From: Marsupella aquatica
Taxonomy: Eukaryota > Marchantiophyta
Assembly (NCBI GenBank): GCA_973895155.1
Contig: OZ316895.1
Location: 22,196,001 to 22,260,000, forward strand
Direction: 5' to 3'
Length of the DNA stretch: 64,000 nt
Of this stretch, positions 23,077 to 33,910 are shown piece after piece. Position 1 is the stretch's first letter. Each line of letters opens with the position of its first letter. Both the position numbers and the translations under genes were made by a program. The notes beneath the pieces were generated by a model, which saw nothing but the letters and a program-made list of their open reading frames with translations, did no database searches and was not told the DNA's origin.

Positions 23077-24111
23077 ATGGCAGAAGGTGGGAAATCGAGA
23101 GGTTCCAATTTTGCAAAAGCTGAACTCAATCAGCTCTGCTACTTGTGGATGCATATCTCCCAGGATCCTATTGTAGGCTCTGCTCAAAAGAATCAGACAT
23201 TTTGGGACCGGGTGGCACTACACTACAATTCGAATCGACCTGCAAGCACGCAAGAGAGACCTAGCAGATCATTGGAGAGCAAGTGGGGCGAGTTGAAGCA
23301 CGATGTCGCAAAATTTTCTGGGACATATGCCACTTTAGTTGACTTGAGGATTTCGGGGACGAACGCTGATGACACATTGAAGAAGGCTCATGAATTGTAT
23401 GTGACCAAGCACCCGAAGAGCAAAAGCTTTCAGCACATTGATTGCTGGTATTTGCTGAAGGATTGCCCACGGTTTGTTGTGGCAGTGGAGGACATGGCCA
23501 GCAAGGAGAAGGGCAAGGGCAAGGGCAAAGGGAATGCCAACAAGGAGAATGCGCCTCCTAATGCACAACAGCCTGAAGTTGTTGTGTTGGATACCAATAG
23601 CTTTGATTCAGTGGAAGCAGATGAAGGCAATAGCAGGCCAGTTTCACTCCAGGCAAATGGTAGGCCGATTGGAAACAAGACAGCCAAGAAATTGAGAGGG
23701 GAGGAGTGTGCCATGAGAATTGCTGCTTGTGCCCAACGAGACATGGTGGGACTGAACTCGAAGAGATTGAAATTGATGGCAGAACAAAACCTTCAGAACT
23801 TGTTTGCATTCAAGGCTGCAGATATTGATGAGGACTGTAGGGAGTACTTTGTCATGAGCAGAAGACGGGAGCTCCAAAAATGGAAGGCTGAATTGGCTGA
23901 CGAAATTGAGGACGAGAACAGAGCTTCAAGGAGATCTGCAGCAAGATCGCCACTACCTTCACCTGACGAAAGTTCTAGCCATACAGTGCAGGATCCTACC
24001 CTTTCAGCAGAACCAGATTTGGCTCAACAATTTGCTGAACAGGAATCCTCACCAGAAGTGGCAATTGGTCGGGTAGTGGATAATGACGAGCTAGCATGGA
24101 TGAGAGATTAG
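23077..24111 (+). CDS. PIF/Harbinger ORF1, Myb/SANT-like DNA-binding accessory protein
   Basis: A 344-residue protein in one uninterrupted frame with a good start context (GCTAGCAATGGC). The N-terminal region (about residues 8-110) fits the plant trihelix/Myb-like domain seen in Harbinger ORF1 proteins, with aromatic residues spaced as in LCYLWMHIS, FWDRVALHYN and SLESKWGELKHDV. A basic KGKGKGKGN stretch and a KENAPP segment follow (about 145-162). The C-terminal part resembles the NAM-associated region, with a charged helical segment (about 255-285) and an acidic serine-rich tail. In this superfamily ORF1 binds the transposon ends and brings transposase to the nucleus. Unlike its partner it has no stop or frameshift, and it may still be translatable. 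Confidence 0.85.
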   Translation: MAEGGKSRGSNFAKAELNQLCYLWMHISQDPIVGSAQKNQTFWDRVALHYNSNRPASTQERPSRSLESKWGELKHDVAKFSGTYATLVDLRISGTNADDTLKKAHELYVTKHPKSKSFQHIDCWYLLKDCPRFVVAVEDMASKEKGKGKGKGNANKENAPPNAQQPEVVVLDTNSFDSVEADEGNSRPVSLQANGRPIGNKTAKKLRGEECAMRIAACAQRDMVGLNSKRLKLMAEQNLQNLFAFKAADIDEDCREYFVMSRRRELQKWKAELADEIEDENRASRRSAARSPLPSPDESSSHTVQDPTLSAEPDLAQQFAEQESSPEVAIGRVVDNDELAWMRD

Positions 24112-24128
24112 ATTTTTTGTAGGAATGT

Positions 24129-24161
24129 CCATGACTCCTGCTGCATCTCGCTTTTGTATGA
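24129..24161. repeat. 33-nt copy of a transposase segment in the ORF1 3' flank
   Basis: Bases 24129-24161 are identical to 25249-25281, which lie inside the transposase gene and code (minus strand) for the peptide word QKRDAAGVMG. The copy sits 18 bp after the ORF1 stop, in the same strand orientation as the source. It looks like filler or template-switch insertion during transposition or repair. Confidence 0.85.
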
Positions 24162-24400
24162 TTCATATGATTCTCCTATACAGTCAAAAATTGTATTTCA
24201 GAAAGGAGCCATGGAAATAAAGTTGCTTTGTATTACTTTGAGATTATGAATCCTTGGATTCAAGTACAATTTTTGAATCTAATCTTGATTCCCAACATAC
24301 TCAAATCGATGTTCCTGCCCTTTAAGATTCCACAAGTGAGCCACTAAATCATTGCGTAGCATAAAGTGAGTCTCAGTATCTTCAATCACTCTGGTCACAT

Positions 24401-25627
24401 TCAAATACTCTGCCAATCTGAGGATGACAACCTCTGCCCTTCTCTGGACCTGGCCTTTCCACTATAGTCCCAATCAAATGGTAGACGGTCCAATCTTTCA
24501 TCTTCCACAATCATATTGTGGAGGATCACACAGGCAAGCAACACATCTTTAATATCACTTTGCTGGTGCATCCTAACAGGGTTTCGCACAATTGCAAATC
24601 GTTGCTGCAAAACACTGAAAGCTCTTTCAACGTCCTTTCTTGCTCCTTCTTGGCATTTTGCAAACTAACACCTTGCATCTCCCTGAGGCATGGCAATGGT
24701 TTTCACAAATATGGACTAGTCTGGGTAAATTCCATTAGTGAGAAGGTAGTACCTAGAATATTGGCGCCCATTCACTGTGAATTGTACATCATTTGCCTCA
24801 CTCCTCAAGAAATTGTTGACTAGAGGGGATCTATCCAAAACATTCAAATCATTATTGCCACCAGGAAGCCCAAAATACGCATGCCAGATCCACAAGGACT
24901 GGTCGGCTACCGCCTCAAGCACAATGGATTTTTCTCCATCTTTGTTTGTGAAGAGGCCCTGCCAAGCAACAGGGCAATTCTTCCAGACATAGTGCATACA
25001 ATCCAATGAAGCGAACATGCCTGGAAATCCTCTGTGCTCATTGATGGAAAATTGGGTTTCCATGTCCTCCTTGGTTGGCTGTCGTAGGTACTGGTCCTGG
25101 AAGTTAATTCGAATAGCCTTGCAAAACAATTTCAAAGAGAGCATAGCTGTGCTTTCTCCAATCCTCACATATTCATCCAAAGCATCAGCTGAGACTCCCA
25201 AAGCCAACATACGAAGAGCAGCAGTACATTTCTGAATTGAAGAGAGGCCCATGACTCCTGCTGCATCTCGCTTTTGTATGAAATACCTCTCAGATGCACA
25301 GACAGTATCATGAATCCTCCAGAAAAGGGGCCTTGGCATCCTATATCTCCTCCTAAACCGTCTTTCGTCAAATGTAGGATTTTCCCTAAAGTCATCGTTC
25401 CAGATCCTATCATGGCCTGATGCCCTATTACGATCAATGTTTGGGCGTTTGCCTGGTCTTGATCCACCTCGCCCAAGAAGAACCGAGCTCTGTCTCCAGT
25501 ATGTCATCAAAGCCAAAGGGCCACACATGGTGATTTGCTCCCAGAACTCCATATCTTCGTCGTACTCTCATTGGCTCTCCTCAATTTGCCTTCTCAATCT
25601 CTTCCTCAATTCTCCGTTTCCAGCCAT
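24401..25627 (-). pseudogene. PIF/Harbinger DDE transposase, three premature stops
   Basis: Read from ATG 25627-25625 (MAGNGELRK...), the frame is 409 codons long and keeps a DDE_4-type nuclease fold. Catalytic acidic residues are visible in FASLDCMH (Asp 209), GGNNDLNVL (Asp 260) and KDVERAFSV (Glu 334), with the family words GFPGM, LLTNGIYPD and VILHNMIVED. It is broken by three in-frame stops: TGA at 25568-25570 (codon 20), TAG at 24716-24718 (codon 304, after YPD, where Trp is usual) and TAG at 24665-24667 (codon 321). No frameshift is needed to follow the frame. The first stop leaves a possible restart at 25552; the later two separate the catalytic Glu from both Asp residues, so no active enzyme is expected. 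It faces ORF1, separated by about 290 bp. Confidence 0.9.
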
Positions 25628-25964
25628 CGTCTCCGAGTCGCCACAGCTCAGGCCTTCTACTCCTTGATTCAATTCCCAAGCAGATGGCTTTTGTTCTCGA
25701 CAGTCAATGCACGTCAAGAGCTCTTTTCTTCACACTCGACTTGTGTATTTGAATGTGCTCACGATTCTTGCGCGAAAGAGAGGAGATGCGGACGACTGTG
25801 GTCTCCCCACAGTTTCACGAATATGACGTCTGTTAGTCTGTTTTTACCGGTACCGGTGGGGAATAGTTGGGCCCGGGAAACTCATTAGGACACCGGGGAC
25901 GTTACTGCCCGCCAAGTACCAGTATACAGGCCAGTTTTTAGCGAGACTGGTGGGAATGCCCTTA

Positions 25965-28089
25965 CAAAGGGCCAACCACAAGCTAAAGTTGGAGCCTAGG
26001 TTTCTAGAGTGGAACCTAACTCTATGGCCCACCATGGGGATGAGGAAACTCATGGCTGTGATGTATGTCAAATGATAATCATACATGCTTTTTGTATAAT
26101 TCTATTAACATTCAAAAATCTTTCTAGGGCCCTACCATAATATATATATCTTACTATAAATGCGCAAACTAAAATATACTTTTAAGAGCCTAGTCTAGAG
26201 TGAATACTCTAGACCTTAACTCCATGGCCATCATGTGCATGGAAAAACTCATGTCAAGTGGTACATACAAGTCTTTTGTGATATTTTCTAAAAAAGGGCA
26301 CTATGGCCCCACCACAACATATGTGCATACAAAGACTATCATGTACATAGAAACGAGAATGATATATTATATATGACTATTAAAATGATGGGTTTTTCAT
26401 CATTTCATTAACCTTCAAAGAATAACATGAATAGAGAATATATATTGGTAACATTTTTATTGTCCTCTCCACTAGCTATTCACTTTCAAAGAAAAGGTAG
26501 TCAGGGCTAGTGTGCAGAGAAAAGAGGATGTGCATAGAAAGAAAAATGGTATGTTATGTATGATTATTAAAATAATGACATGCATGGTGATTTCTTTTAT
26601 CATTTTATTAACCTTCAAATAATGTGAATAGGGGATCTACTTTGTTGACACTTTTATTGTCCTATCTGCTATTCACGTTCAAAGATCGAACGGGTAGCCA
26701 GGGCTAGTTGGGTAACTAACAAGATACTTTGTGGTCTCGGTGTAACCAAAGAATTTTGTCATAAAATTTTTAAGAAAATGCTGAGCTTCCTGGTGTAAAC
26801 ACTGACTTTTCATGCCACGTTTCTAAAATGAAAACAGGAGAATAAAGGAGTATGAAGCTCAGATGGACTGAGTGGTGTGCTGTGATGCCCCTATGCATGG
26901 ATTTCCAAAGCTAGGATGGACGGACTCACAACATAAAACAATGCTCAGATAATACTCTTTACAGTTTTAATTGAAATATGACTTCTAAACTGGCTCTTGG
27001 CTGATTGCAACCAATTTCCATTACTTTTTGTCATGGTAAGCCGCTGCTAATGCACAAGCTACTTAGGTGTGTACTTTACAAAATTGAAACGTTCTTCCCA
27101 AAAGTGGTACGTTATTGATCATGCACCAACTACTCAAAGGCGTCCTTCACAAACTTGAAACCTCCTTTGGCATTTGGTTTATTACATTTGCCCATTCTCA
27201 CACTCATTGCATGGCAATGAAGCCAATGATCTTAGAAAAAATCTCAATTTTGTTAGGTAATAGAATGGACATCAAAGAACATGCTGTAAGACTTTGAGCT
27301 TAGATCCAAGAGATGTCCCCACAAATACACAATTTTGCCAAAACCTAGATCCATAAGTCTGCCAAATACCAGCATTTTACAGTTGGCCGGGGACAGTGCC
27401 TTGGAAAACTACTTGGGGATTCATTACAAAAGCATTTGGTCCATGTGGATTTTTGGTGTAAAGTGAGGCAGCATGTGTCACAGTCCATAAGGATGGGAAA
27501 AACAAACCCCTCCCCATCTTGGCTTTATTTCCAGTGTAACGCTATGCATTTATTACCAAATGAACAGTAATTCATATTTTGCAATTGAAACCAGGTAATG
27601 TTCCCGGTCACAGAATGAGATTATATAGTCACCTACATGTTAAGAATGTCCTAAGCATCCTGGTGTCGACCCTGACTTTCTGGTGCAAACATTGTGTGAA
27701 AAGACTGAAGACAAAAGAGTAATTATAGTTTGGACAATAAACCAGGATGAACTATCAAATTAAACTCATATGGAAAATACTAGGACCTCGGATTGAACTA
27801 AGATAGCACCTTTTACAATTTAGATTCTGGTCTACCCAAACTTTGTTGACACCAATGCTTCTTTTTCCTTCTACCAGATGAACTGCCTTGCCAATGATAC
27901 ACACTAAGAGGGTTTCTAAATTTCTTAGTGGTTATTTTTTATATCAATGATCCCAATTTAACCATTCGATCCTGATTTAACCATTAACACAAAAATCTAA
28001 GTGATTGCTATTGATCAAGAGAGGGGTGTACTTTTTTATTGATCACTTGCTAAAATGAACAATCCAAAGTTAACCATCCAAATCTAACC
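25965..28089. repeat. AT-rich repetitive intergenic block
   Basis: Diverged direct repeats occur in the first part: GAGCCTAG...TCTAGAGTG...CTCTATGGCC around 25985 and 26190, and a unit of about 190 bp in the two copies 26345-26505 and 26540-26705 (shared AAAATAATGA, CATTTTATTAACCTTCAAA, TTTTATTGTCCT, GTAGCCAGGGCTAG). The remainder (26706-28089) has no gene or clear structure. Confidence 0.5.
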
Positions 28090-29190
28090 ATATGTAAACT
28101 AGTCGTGCAAACATTTTCTGTCTAACCTTAATATGCTAAGGTTCATCAAATTTTGAGTTTCGAGACCCCATTGTCTTGTCCTTCGTGCCCCCTTTTGCCT
28201 TTTCCCTCCCCTCTCCAGTACACTCCGACGGGCCAATACAATCTCCAATCCCATCCATCATCTGTGACCCTTTCTAAACTGAGGCTTCCCAATGTGCCAT
28301 AAGTGCCACTTCCTAAAACACAAAAGGACACTATGGCCTAAGGATTATATACCTTGCCCATACCCCACGGCCCTATTTTGACACATGTCAGCACTGTCAC
28401 AAAAAATTGTCTTCTGGTTGTAGTTTTTTGGACATCTAATCCTTAGGGCATCTATATACATAGCTCGTAAGGTTTTCGTCCCAACCATAAAACCATTGTA
28501 TTTCCTTGATTGTATTTCACTTCCTGCCCTCTTTTGAGACGCCCTACTTGATTATGGATTGGGCAGTTCTGTCTCTAACCTTCATATAATAAGGTCTATC
28601 AAATGTTAGCCCATACAAAATTTCTGTCTAATCTTAATCAAATTTTAGTCCATAAACATTTTCTGTCCATCCTGCCCTAGTTGATTATGGATTGGGCAGT
28701 TCTGTCCGTACCCTTCATATAATAAGGTCTATCCTGAAATTTTAGCCCATACACATTTTCTGTCTAACCTTGATCAAATTTTAGTCCATAAGCATTTTCT
28801 GTCTAACTTGCCTTAGCTGATTATGGACTGGGCAGTTCTGTCTCGAACCTTCATATAATAAGGTCTATCAAATTTTAGTCCATAAACATTTTCTGTCTAA
28901 GTAACCATAATCAAATTTTAGTCCATAAACCCTTTCTGTCCAACCTGCCCTACTTGATTATGGATTGGGCAGTTCTGTCCCGAACCCTAAACCCTAAACA
29001 TTTTCCGTCTAACCTTAATCAAATATTAGTCCATAAACATTTTCTGTCTAATCTTAATCAAATTCTAGTCCATAAACATTTTCTGTCTAACCTCAATCAA
29101 ATTTGAGTCCATAAAAGTTTTCTGTCCAACCTGAATACAATAAGGTCCATCAAATATTGAGGTTTGGAGACCCCATTGTCGTCCACACAT
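28090..29190. repeat. Complex satellite-like array
   Basis: About eleven copies of a unit containing CATAAACATTTTCTGTCTAA are present (for example near 28616, 28652, 28750, 28791, 28882, 28925, 29033, 29072, 29112). Where regular, spacing is 39-41 bp. They are interspersed with about four copies of a second unit, TTGATTATGGATTGGGCAGT (near 28553, 28684, 28820, 28958). A short ACCCTAAACCCTAAAC stretch near 28983 looks telomere-like but is only two units long. No coding sequence. Confidence 0.8.
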
Positions 29191-29420
29191 TAAAAGAAGA
29201 TAACTTTGCAGGTAATCACACATGAAAAGAATAACCAAATTGATCATGGTAAGAGGGATGTAGTACTACATATATGTAAAATTTCGATGATGTGCACCAC
29301 TTAGGATACCCCATTGTCTTGTCCTTCGCGCCCCCCTTTTGCCTTTTGCCTTTTCCCTCCCCTCTCCAGTACACTGGGGTGGGGCCAGTGCAATCTCCAA
29401 TCCTATTCATCATCCGTGAC
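28150..29420. repeat. Pair of about 115-bp direct repeats framing the array
   Basis: The block at about 28155-28270 (ACCCCATTGTCTTGTCCTTC ... CCTCTCCAGTACACT ... CATCATCTGTGACC) recurs at about 29305-29420 in the same orientation with a 6-bp expansion of TGCCTT. The two copies flank the satellite-like array, so the whole 1.27-kb unit could be a segmental duplication intermediate or a decayed element with long direct ends. Confidence 0.7.
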
Positions 29421-30973
29421 CTCGAAATGCGGGCGCGAAAAGCAGACGTACTGCCGTCAGTCTCGGCAGTGACTCCATCCAAAAGCAACGCGAACGAGTC
29501 ACGCGAATGTTTGAAACGTCGAGGGATTTGAGGTTTGCGGAGCTGGGCCTGGTGATCACCATTGCAAGCGACACCGGGACGAGACAAAGCGAAAGATTGT
29601 CGCCTGCAGGACTGCGCCATAGACCGTGTGCTCGCGTTAGATTTTTCGATGTGGTTGTGCATAACACGGAGGGGAGGACTCGAAGAAGAAGACCGGTGAG
29701 ACGCGGTGGCGTTGGATTTCGCAGTTGCAGCGCCATGCTGCAAAGTAAGTTCGCGGATAGATCGCGTTCACTTCAGGTTATCGCTGGTGGCGCGTCAGGC
29801 ACTCTAAATATTAGCCGATTTATGCGATTTCGATCGGAGTCCAGTGCTTTCTGCGATCGCTGCATGCTCGTGTGCCAGGGTCGATCGTTCGAAGTTATGG
29901 TACTCGTCAAACCTGATGTGCTGCAGCATTTCTACAGTAAGTTGAACTCTAGTTGTCGTAGTGGAAGGAAAACCTCGAGAGTCTCGAGTTTGAGTACTGT
30001 TTTCAGCTGACGTCGCCGTGAACTGCTCGTCTGCCTGATGATTTGCGCTGGCTGCTCTCAAAATGCGATTAGAGAATCGTCAGTATTCTAAATTTCGGTG
30101 ATTGATGTTCATGCCTGGATTGTAGTCTGGAGGGGTCTATGTTCTGTCTCGATTTATGTACGCCGTTAAACTTCTACCAGGATGATGATGCCGCCATTTA
30201 TATAAAACGCATTAGAAGAAAGCTTGACTCAATTGTGGCGGCTATGACACCAACCAATGGAGTTCGTGGTTGTGTGCACAGATGTTCATGCAGATTGTCG
30301 TCTCCGGTATTCGCTCAAATATCTTTCATAAAACCTGCAAGGTCCGGGACTCGCAATCAATGCAGTGAATGGTAGACAGTCACTGGGAAAGGGCGACGCT
30401 CAGGCTTGAGGTTCTGAGTCTGACAGGGCGCCATTATGATTTCAATTTGTGGATCGATCTGGACGCCATCCGTAGATTTCCATTCCGATTGATGTAATAG
30501 GCTCGGCTCCATGTGTTTGCAAATACATAATGCGAAGGACATGATTCGGGTCTCTGACATGTCGGCTTATCGTGCATCTATGAGGGAAGTGTATGGCCAT
30601 CGACTTCGGAGCTACCCGATGGGAATGACCTTCAAGATGAGCACGGATCTGGCATGACGACTTCTCGGATGTGTTAATACTGATCGTAAAGCCCCTGCAG
30701 ATTTTCCACGGGAGCGTCTTCAAGTTCTTATCATGAACCTGCAATCAATTCTGTGATTTCACGAGGTTCTCAAGGTAGTTCAGTCACCTCAGAAATTGCA
30801 GAGGCCGGGGAAATGACCGAGAGATTGGGAGAACTCAATCTCTGTTTCTTGGCGGCTCTCGTAGTTTTCCGTCCAGAGTCAGATAGAGAGTTTTGAATGT
30901 TCTAAGTCGGGGCCTGTTGGAGAGAGAGAGAGAACTGACGTATCCTGCAAGGAGATCCTAAGCAGCTGATGCA
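29421..30973. promoter_or_regulatory. GC-balanced 5' flank of the zinc-finger gene
   Basis: The composition changes sharply to CpG-containing, gene-like sequence at about 29420. Overlapping open frames on both strands (29216-29743 minus, 29507-30010 plus, 30442-30744 minus) have no domain signal. A GA microsatellite (about 30920-30932) lies 40 bp before the next ATG, as is common in plant leaders. I infer leader and promoter of the gene at 30974, possibly with an untranslated exon. Confidence 0.35.
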
Positions 30974-32634
30974 ATGTTTCATAAGAAATCCGAGCCGAGC
31001 GGAAAGGATTCCAGCGCATCGTTAGACTTTGGACCGGCTTTGTCGACTCAATCGGGAACGAGCGTCCAGAAGGACGGCTCTATAACACTATGGGGACCAG
31101 GTGTAAAGATGCAGGAAAACCCGTCGTCAATTCTCACGGAGAGCTTGCACGCATGGCGAAAGGATAATGCACAATTGCCTGCAGCGAAAGCCGCCGAAGA
31201 GCTTCACAACATGTATGAAAACTTGCCCCCCGAGGCTTTGGAGCTGACGTTCCAAGACATGATGGGCCGCAACAACTCTTTGAAAGGTACATCGAACGAC
31301 AAGGCAGGGAAAATGCGGGGCAAAATGTTCAATAAGTCACCTTTGACGACGGTCAATGATGCAAGCGATGGGGGAGGTGAGAAGGATGTCGAGCAGGTCA
31401 ACGGTGAGCCTTCGAAGGAGAAAGGAAATGGTCCCAAGGTCTCTCTCTTCGCCAAGATTGCGTTAATGCTCGCATCGAAGGAGGTGCACGCCCCTTCTAA
31501 GAGGACAACACTTACCCAAGAAGACCTAGACAAACTACTGGAAAAACGGCGAGGAAAATCTACAGGTTCCACTCGGGAGGGATTGTATTCAGCGTCCACC
31601 ACTCCAGCCACTAGCTTCCGTCGAGTATCGCCTATCGCGTCACCAAAGTTATCACCCACGCCCTCATTCCATGACTTAATGTTCGAAATTGATGGACATT
31701 CATTCCGAAGCGAAAAATCAAATTCAGTTACATTTCTCGACTCGTACCTGAATGAGGGCGGGTTGCCCCCTATACACGACGGATTACAACTTGAAAGAGA
31801 AGTACCACGAAGTTCCAAGCGCATAACCTCGCGCACAACGCGGGGGAAGGACGCGAACGACTGTTCCATATGTTCAACGACTAATCTTTTTTTCGTGAAG
31901 ACTAACTGCGTGGTACTGTACTTTCCACCGCCCTCATCAGTCACTCAGTGAGTCAGTGGGACACCTCGATCATTTCTCACACCATCTCGATATTATATAT
32001 TATTTTTCTTCAACTCTTCGGAGCTGCTACAGTCCTCTCCAGATTCTGAAATCTGAACTTTTTAGTAGTCTCTGTCGTTTGCTACATCTTTACATCCGGA
32101 GACCTAGAGAAGAACAGTGTGTGAACAATACCATTTCTTGGACTGCTCTCTGAAGTAAAATTGGTGGAATCGGACCGAGTTATATGCAACTTACTACTGT
32201 AGGCACTGGCGAGACAAACTGACAAAGAATACCCATTGACCTGATGAGTGATGATAGCGGCCAGTAACGCAATTCCGCAAATTCCGCGCCACCTCCGTCT
32301 AGTATCTAGACATCTGTGCTCCGCAGAAGACGGCGGCAAGCGGTCAGTCTGAAATCTTGCAATAATGCAATTTCCAGATGTATGAGTTGGTCGATTTCGT
32401 TACTTCGCAGGTATGCGGCAAAGCCTTTTGCCCGAGCTGCAGAAATCTAGAAACGAAAGATGTATTCGGGGGTCGCAGATGCAAGAACAACTGCGGAGAA
32501 GAACAGCTACCTGTTGACGACCGGTGAGATTCAGACCTGGTTTTTCGTTTGGTGAATTGCATTGTGTCTTTCATCTTCTCAGGTTCAAGCATGTTAACAG
32601 AGGATTGGAGAGTGGAACGGAAATAGCACAGTGA
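30974..32634 (+). CDS. Protein with C-terminal eight-cysteine FYVE-like zinc finger (three-exon model)
   Basis: Model: exons 30974-31912, 32411-32523 and 32583-32634, giving 367 residues with matching phases (donors GTACTG and GTGAGA, acceptors CGCAG and TCTCAG). The start ATG is preceded by an in-frame TAA. The first 290 residues are Ser/Lys-rich and probably disordered, with a basic patch LEKRRGK. The C-terminus reads CSIC-x11-CVVCGKAFCPSC-x13-CKNNC: pairs C297/C300, C312/C315, C320/C323 and C337/C341. This spacing matches a FYVE-type double zinc site, but the usual RRHHC basic motif that contacts PI3P is replaced by VKTNC, so lipid binding is doubtful. The splice joining CV to VC was chosen because it restores the CxxC pair. 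Read-through to 31951, or a 16-nt exon at 32327-32342, are alternatives. No named orthologue is recognised. Confidence 0.65.
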
Positions 32635-33149
32635 ACGAGGCAGAATCTTGTACATCGTCTGGTTCTAGCTAGAAGGTCAAATAAATTAAGGAAAGAGTCA
32701 TCATTCAGACGTGAGCTGGTTCCGCTTGGAAGAATGTAGTGTAACGGATCCCTAGAGTGGGTAATAGGGCCTGTCAAACCTAAAAATTTGATGAACCTTT
32801 AACTTACAAAAAGAAAAAGTCATTAACTACCATTTATAGTTCATAAAGATTGGTTACATGTCATCACCATAAGTCAATGTAAAGAGGAGTGACAAAACCT
32901 TTTAAAACAACCTTGTGAAAAAGTTACAGCCAAAAGCTATCATTTACAACTGTATGTTTTGAGAACTAATAAGGAGTGTCAAAGTTCTCCCTAGTACCTT
33001 TTTTTTTCTTTTTTGGGACATATGAACATTATGGGATACATATTTTGGTAGCCCATAATGATTTTTTCATGGTTGTAACAAAGTTTTATGTCCTGAGCCA
33101 TAAATGAAGTACAGCCATGCTTTGACAGGCCTTAATAGAATGTAAGCCC
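32635..33149. other. Intergenic stretch 3' of the zinc-finger gene
   Basis: Should contain the 3' UTR. AT-rich from about 32780 on. No gene seen. Confidence 0.35.
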
Positions 33150-33910
33150 AAAAGGGTTACAATCCATTATCCAAAAGTTCATAGATGCACTTGCAATCAC
33201 ATCAACATGATTTATAATAAACAAGAATCTTTAGTTATGTAAGAAGAACCAAGTCTAATTATTCATGTTTGAAGCAAGGCAAAGAAAAGCAGTTAGATCC
33301 TTTAACTGTAAAAAATAATGGAAACTAACCAAACTAACATTTCAAGTAAACAAAGAAAAAGGTAACATAAGGATAAAAATAATAATCTTTAAATGAATTG
33401 TAACTGATATATAAGAGTCTAATAATACATTTCAATTTTCTATTTAATTTACACATCAAATGAGAACTAGAAACAAACTATTCAACTACTCTAAGAGTTA
33501 TCAAGGTAACATAAGAAACTTAAGAGCTTTTCATGTTCTCTAACATTTAACAAGGTAACTTAAGAAACACTCTAGCTATTATCAATAGAGGAGTAACAAG
33601 CAAAGGTAAAAAGGACCATAACTAGTATGGGTAGAGGAATAATAAGGGACTCTAAGACGTGTGAACTCCTATGGACAAAGTAATATTTTGCATGAATTAT
33701 ATGAAATGTTACATGTATTGTATAGACATAGAGGTACTAAGGGAAACATTAAATTGTATGGAAAATTGCCCTCGGTATTACCATGAATGTACTCCTATTT
33801 CTCTTCAATGAAATCGTCCCAGCTACCTTTAATCTTTGTACTCTCATTTATCTATTCCAATGTGCAACTCTTCATGGCTCCAAATAGACTAGCTTACATG
33901 ACCAAGGGGT
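33150..33910. repeat. Dispersed repeat, copy related to 47.8-49.3 kb
   Basis: Shares an ordered series of words with 47835-48060 and 48945-49290 in the same orientation, for example GTTTGAAGCAAGGCAAA, AACTAAACAAAGAAA, ACTAGTATGGGTAGAGG, ATTTTGCATGAA, GTATAGACATAG and CTTCATGGCTCC or close variants. No coding capacity. The 48-kb copy has about 880 bp of extra sequence in its middle. Confidence 0.65.

Larger units (their letters stand above)
22629..25961. mobile_element. PIF/Harbinger DNA transposon, full length, transposase inactivated
   Basis: Target duplication TTA stands at 22626-22628 and 25962-25964, the 3-bp preference of the PIF/Harbinger superfamily. Termini are inverted: left GAGCATTCCCACCGGTCT, right read inward GGGCATTCCCACCAGTCT. 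The element is 3333 bp and carries the two expected genes in convergent orientation: a Myb/SANT-like accessory protein (plus strand, intact) and the DDE transposase (minus strand, three in-frame stops). Both genes and both ends are still recognisable, so the insertion is comparatively young, but this copy cannot make full-length transposase. Confidence 0.92.

Noticed and set aside
28980-29000. Interstitial telomere array
   Set aside because: Only about two CCCTAAA units, embedded in an unrelated satellite; too short to mean a telomere relic.
28090-29190. CRISPR-like array (regular repeats with spacers)
   Set aside because: The monomers are diverged, spacing is irregular, and the context is a plant nuclear genome without cas genes.
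29216-29743. 175-codon minus-strand open frame
   Set aside because: It starts in GC-rich sequence but its second half runs through the CT-rich 115-bp direct repeat and AT-rich flank; overlapping frames on the other strand are equally open and no domain is visible.
32327-32342. 16-nt mini-exon between CCGCAG and GTCAGT in the zinc-finger gene
   Set aside because: Phases would fit with a GTGAGT donor at 31948, but that model inserts 17 residues between two cysteines that the simpler three-exon model places as a CxxC pair. Kept only as an alternative.
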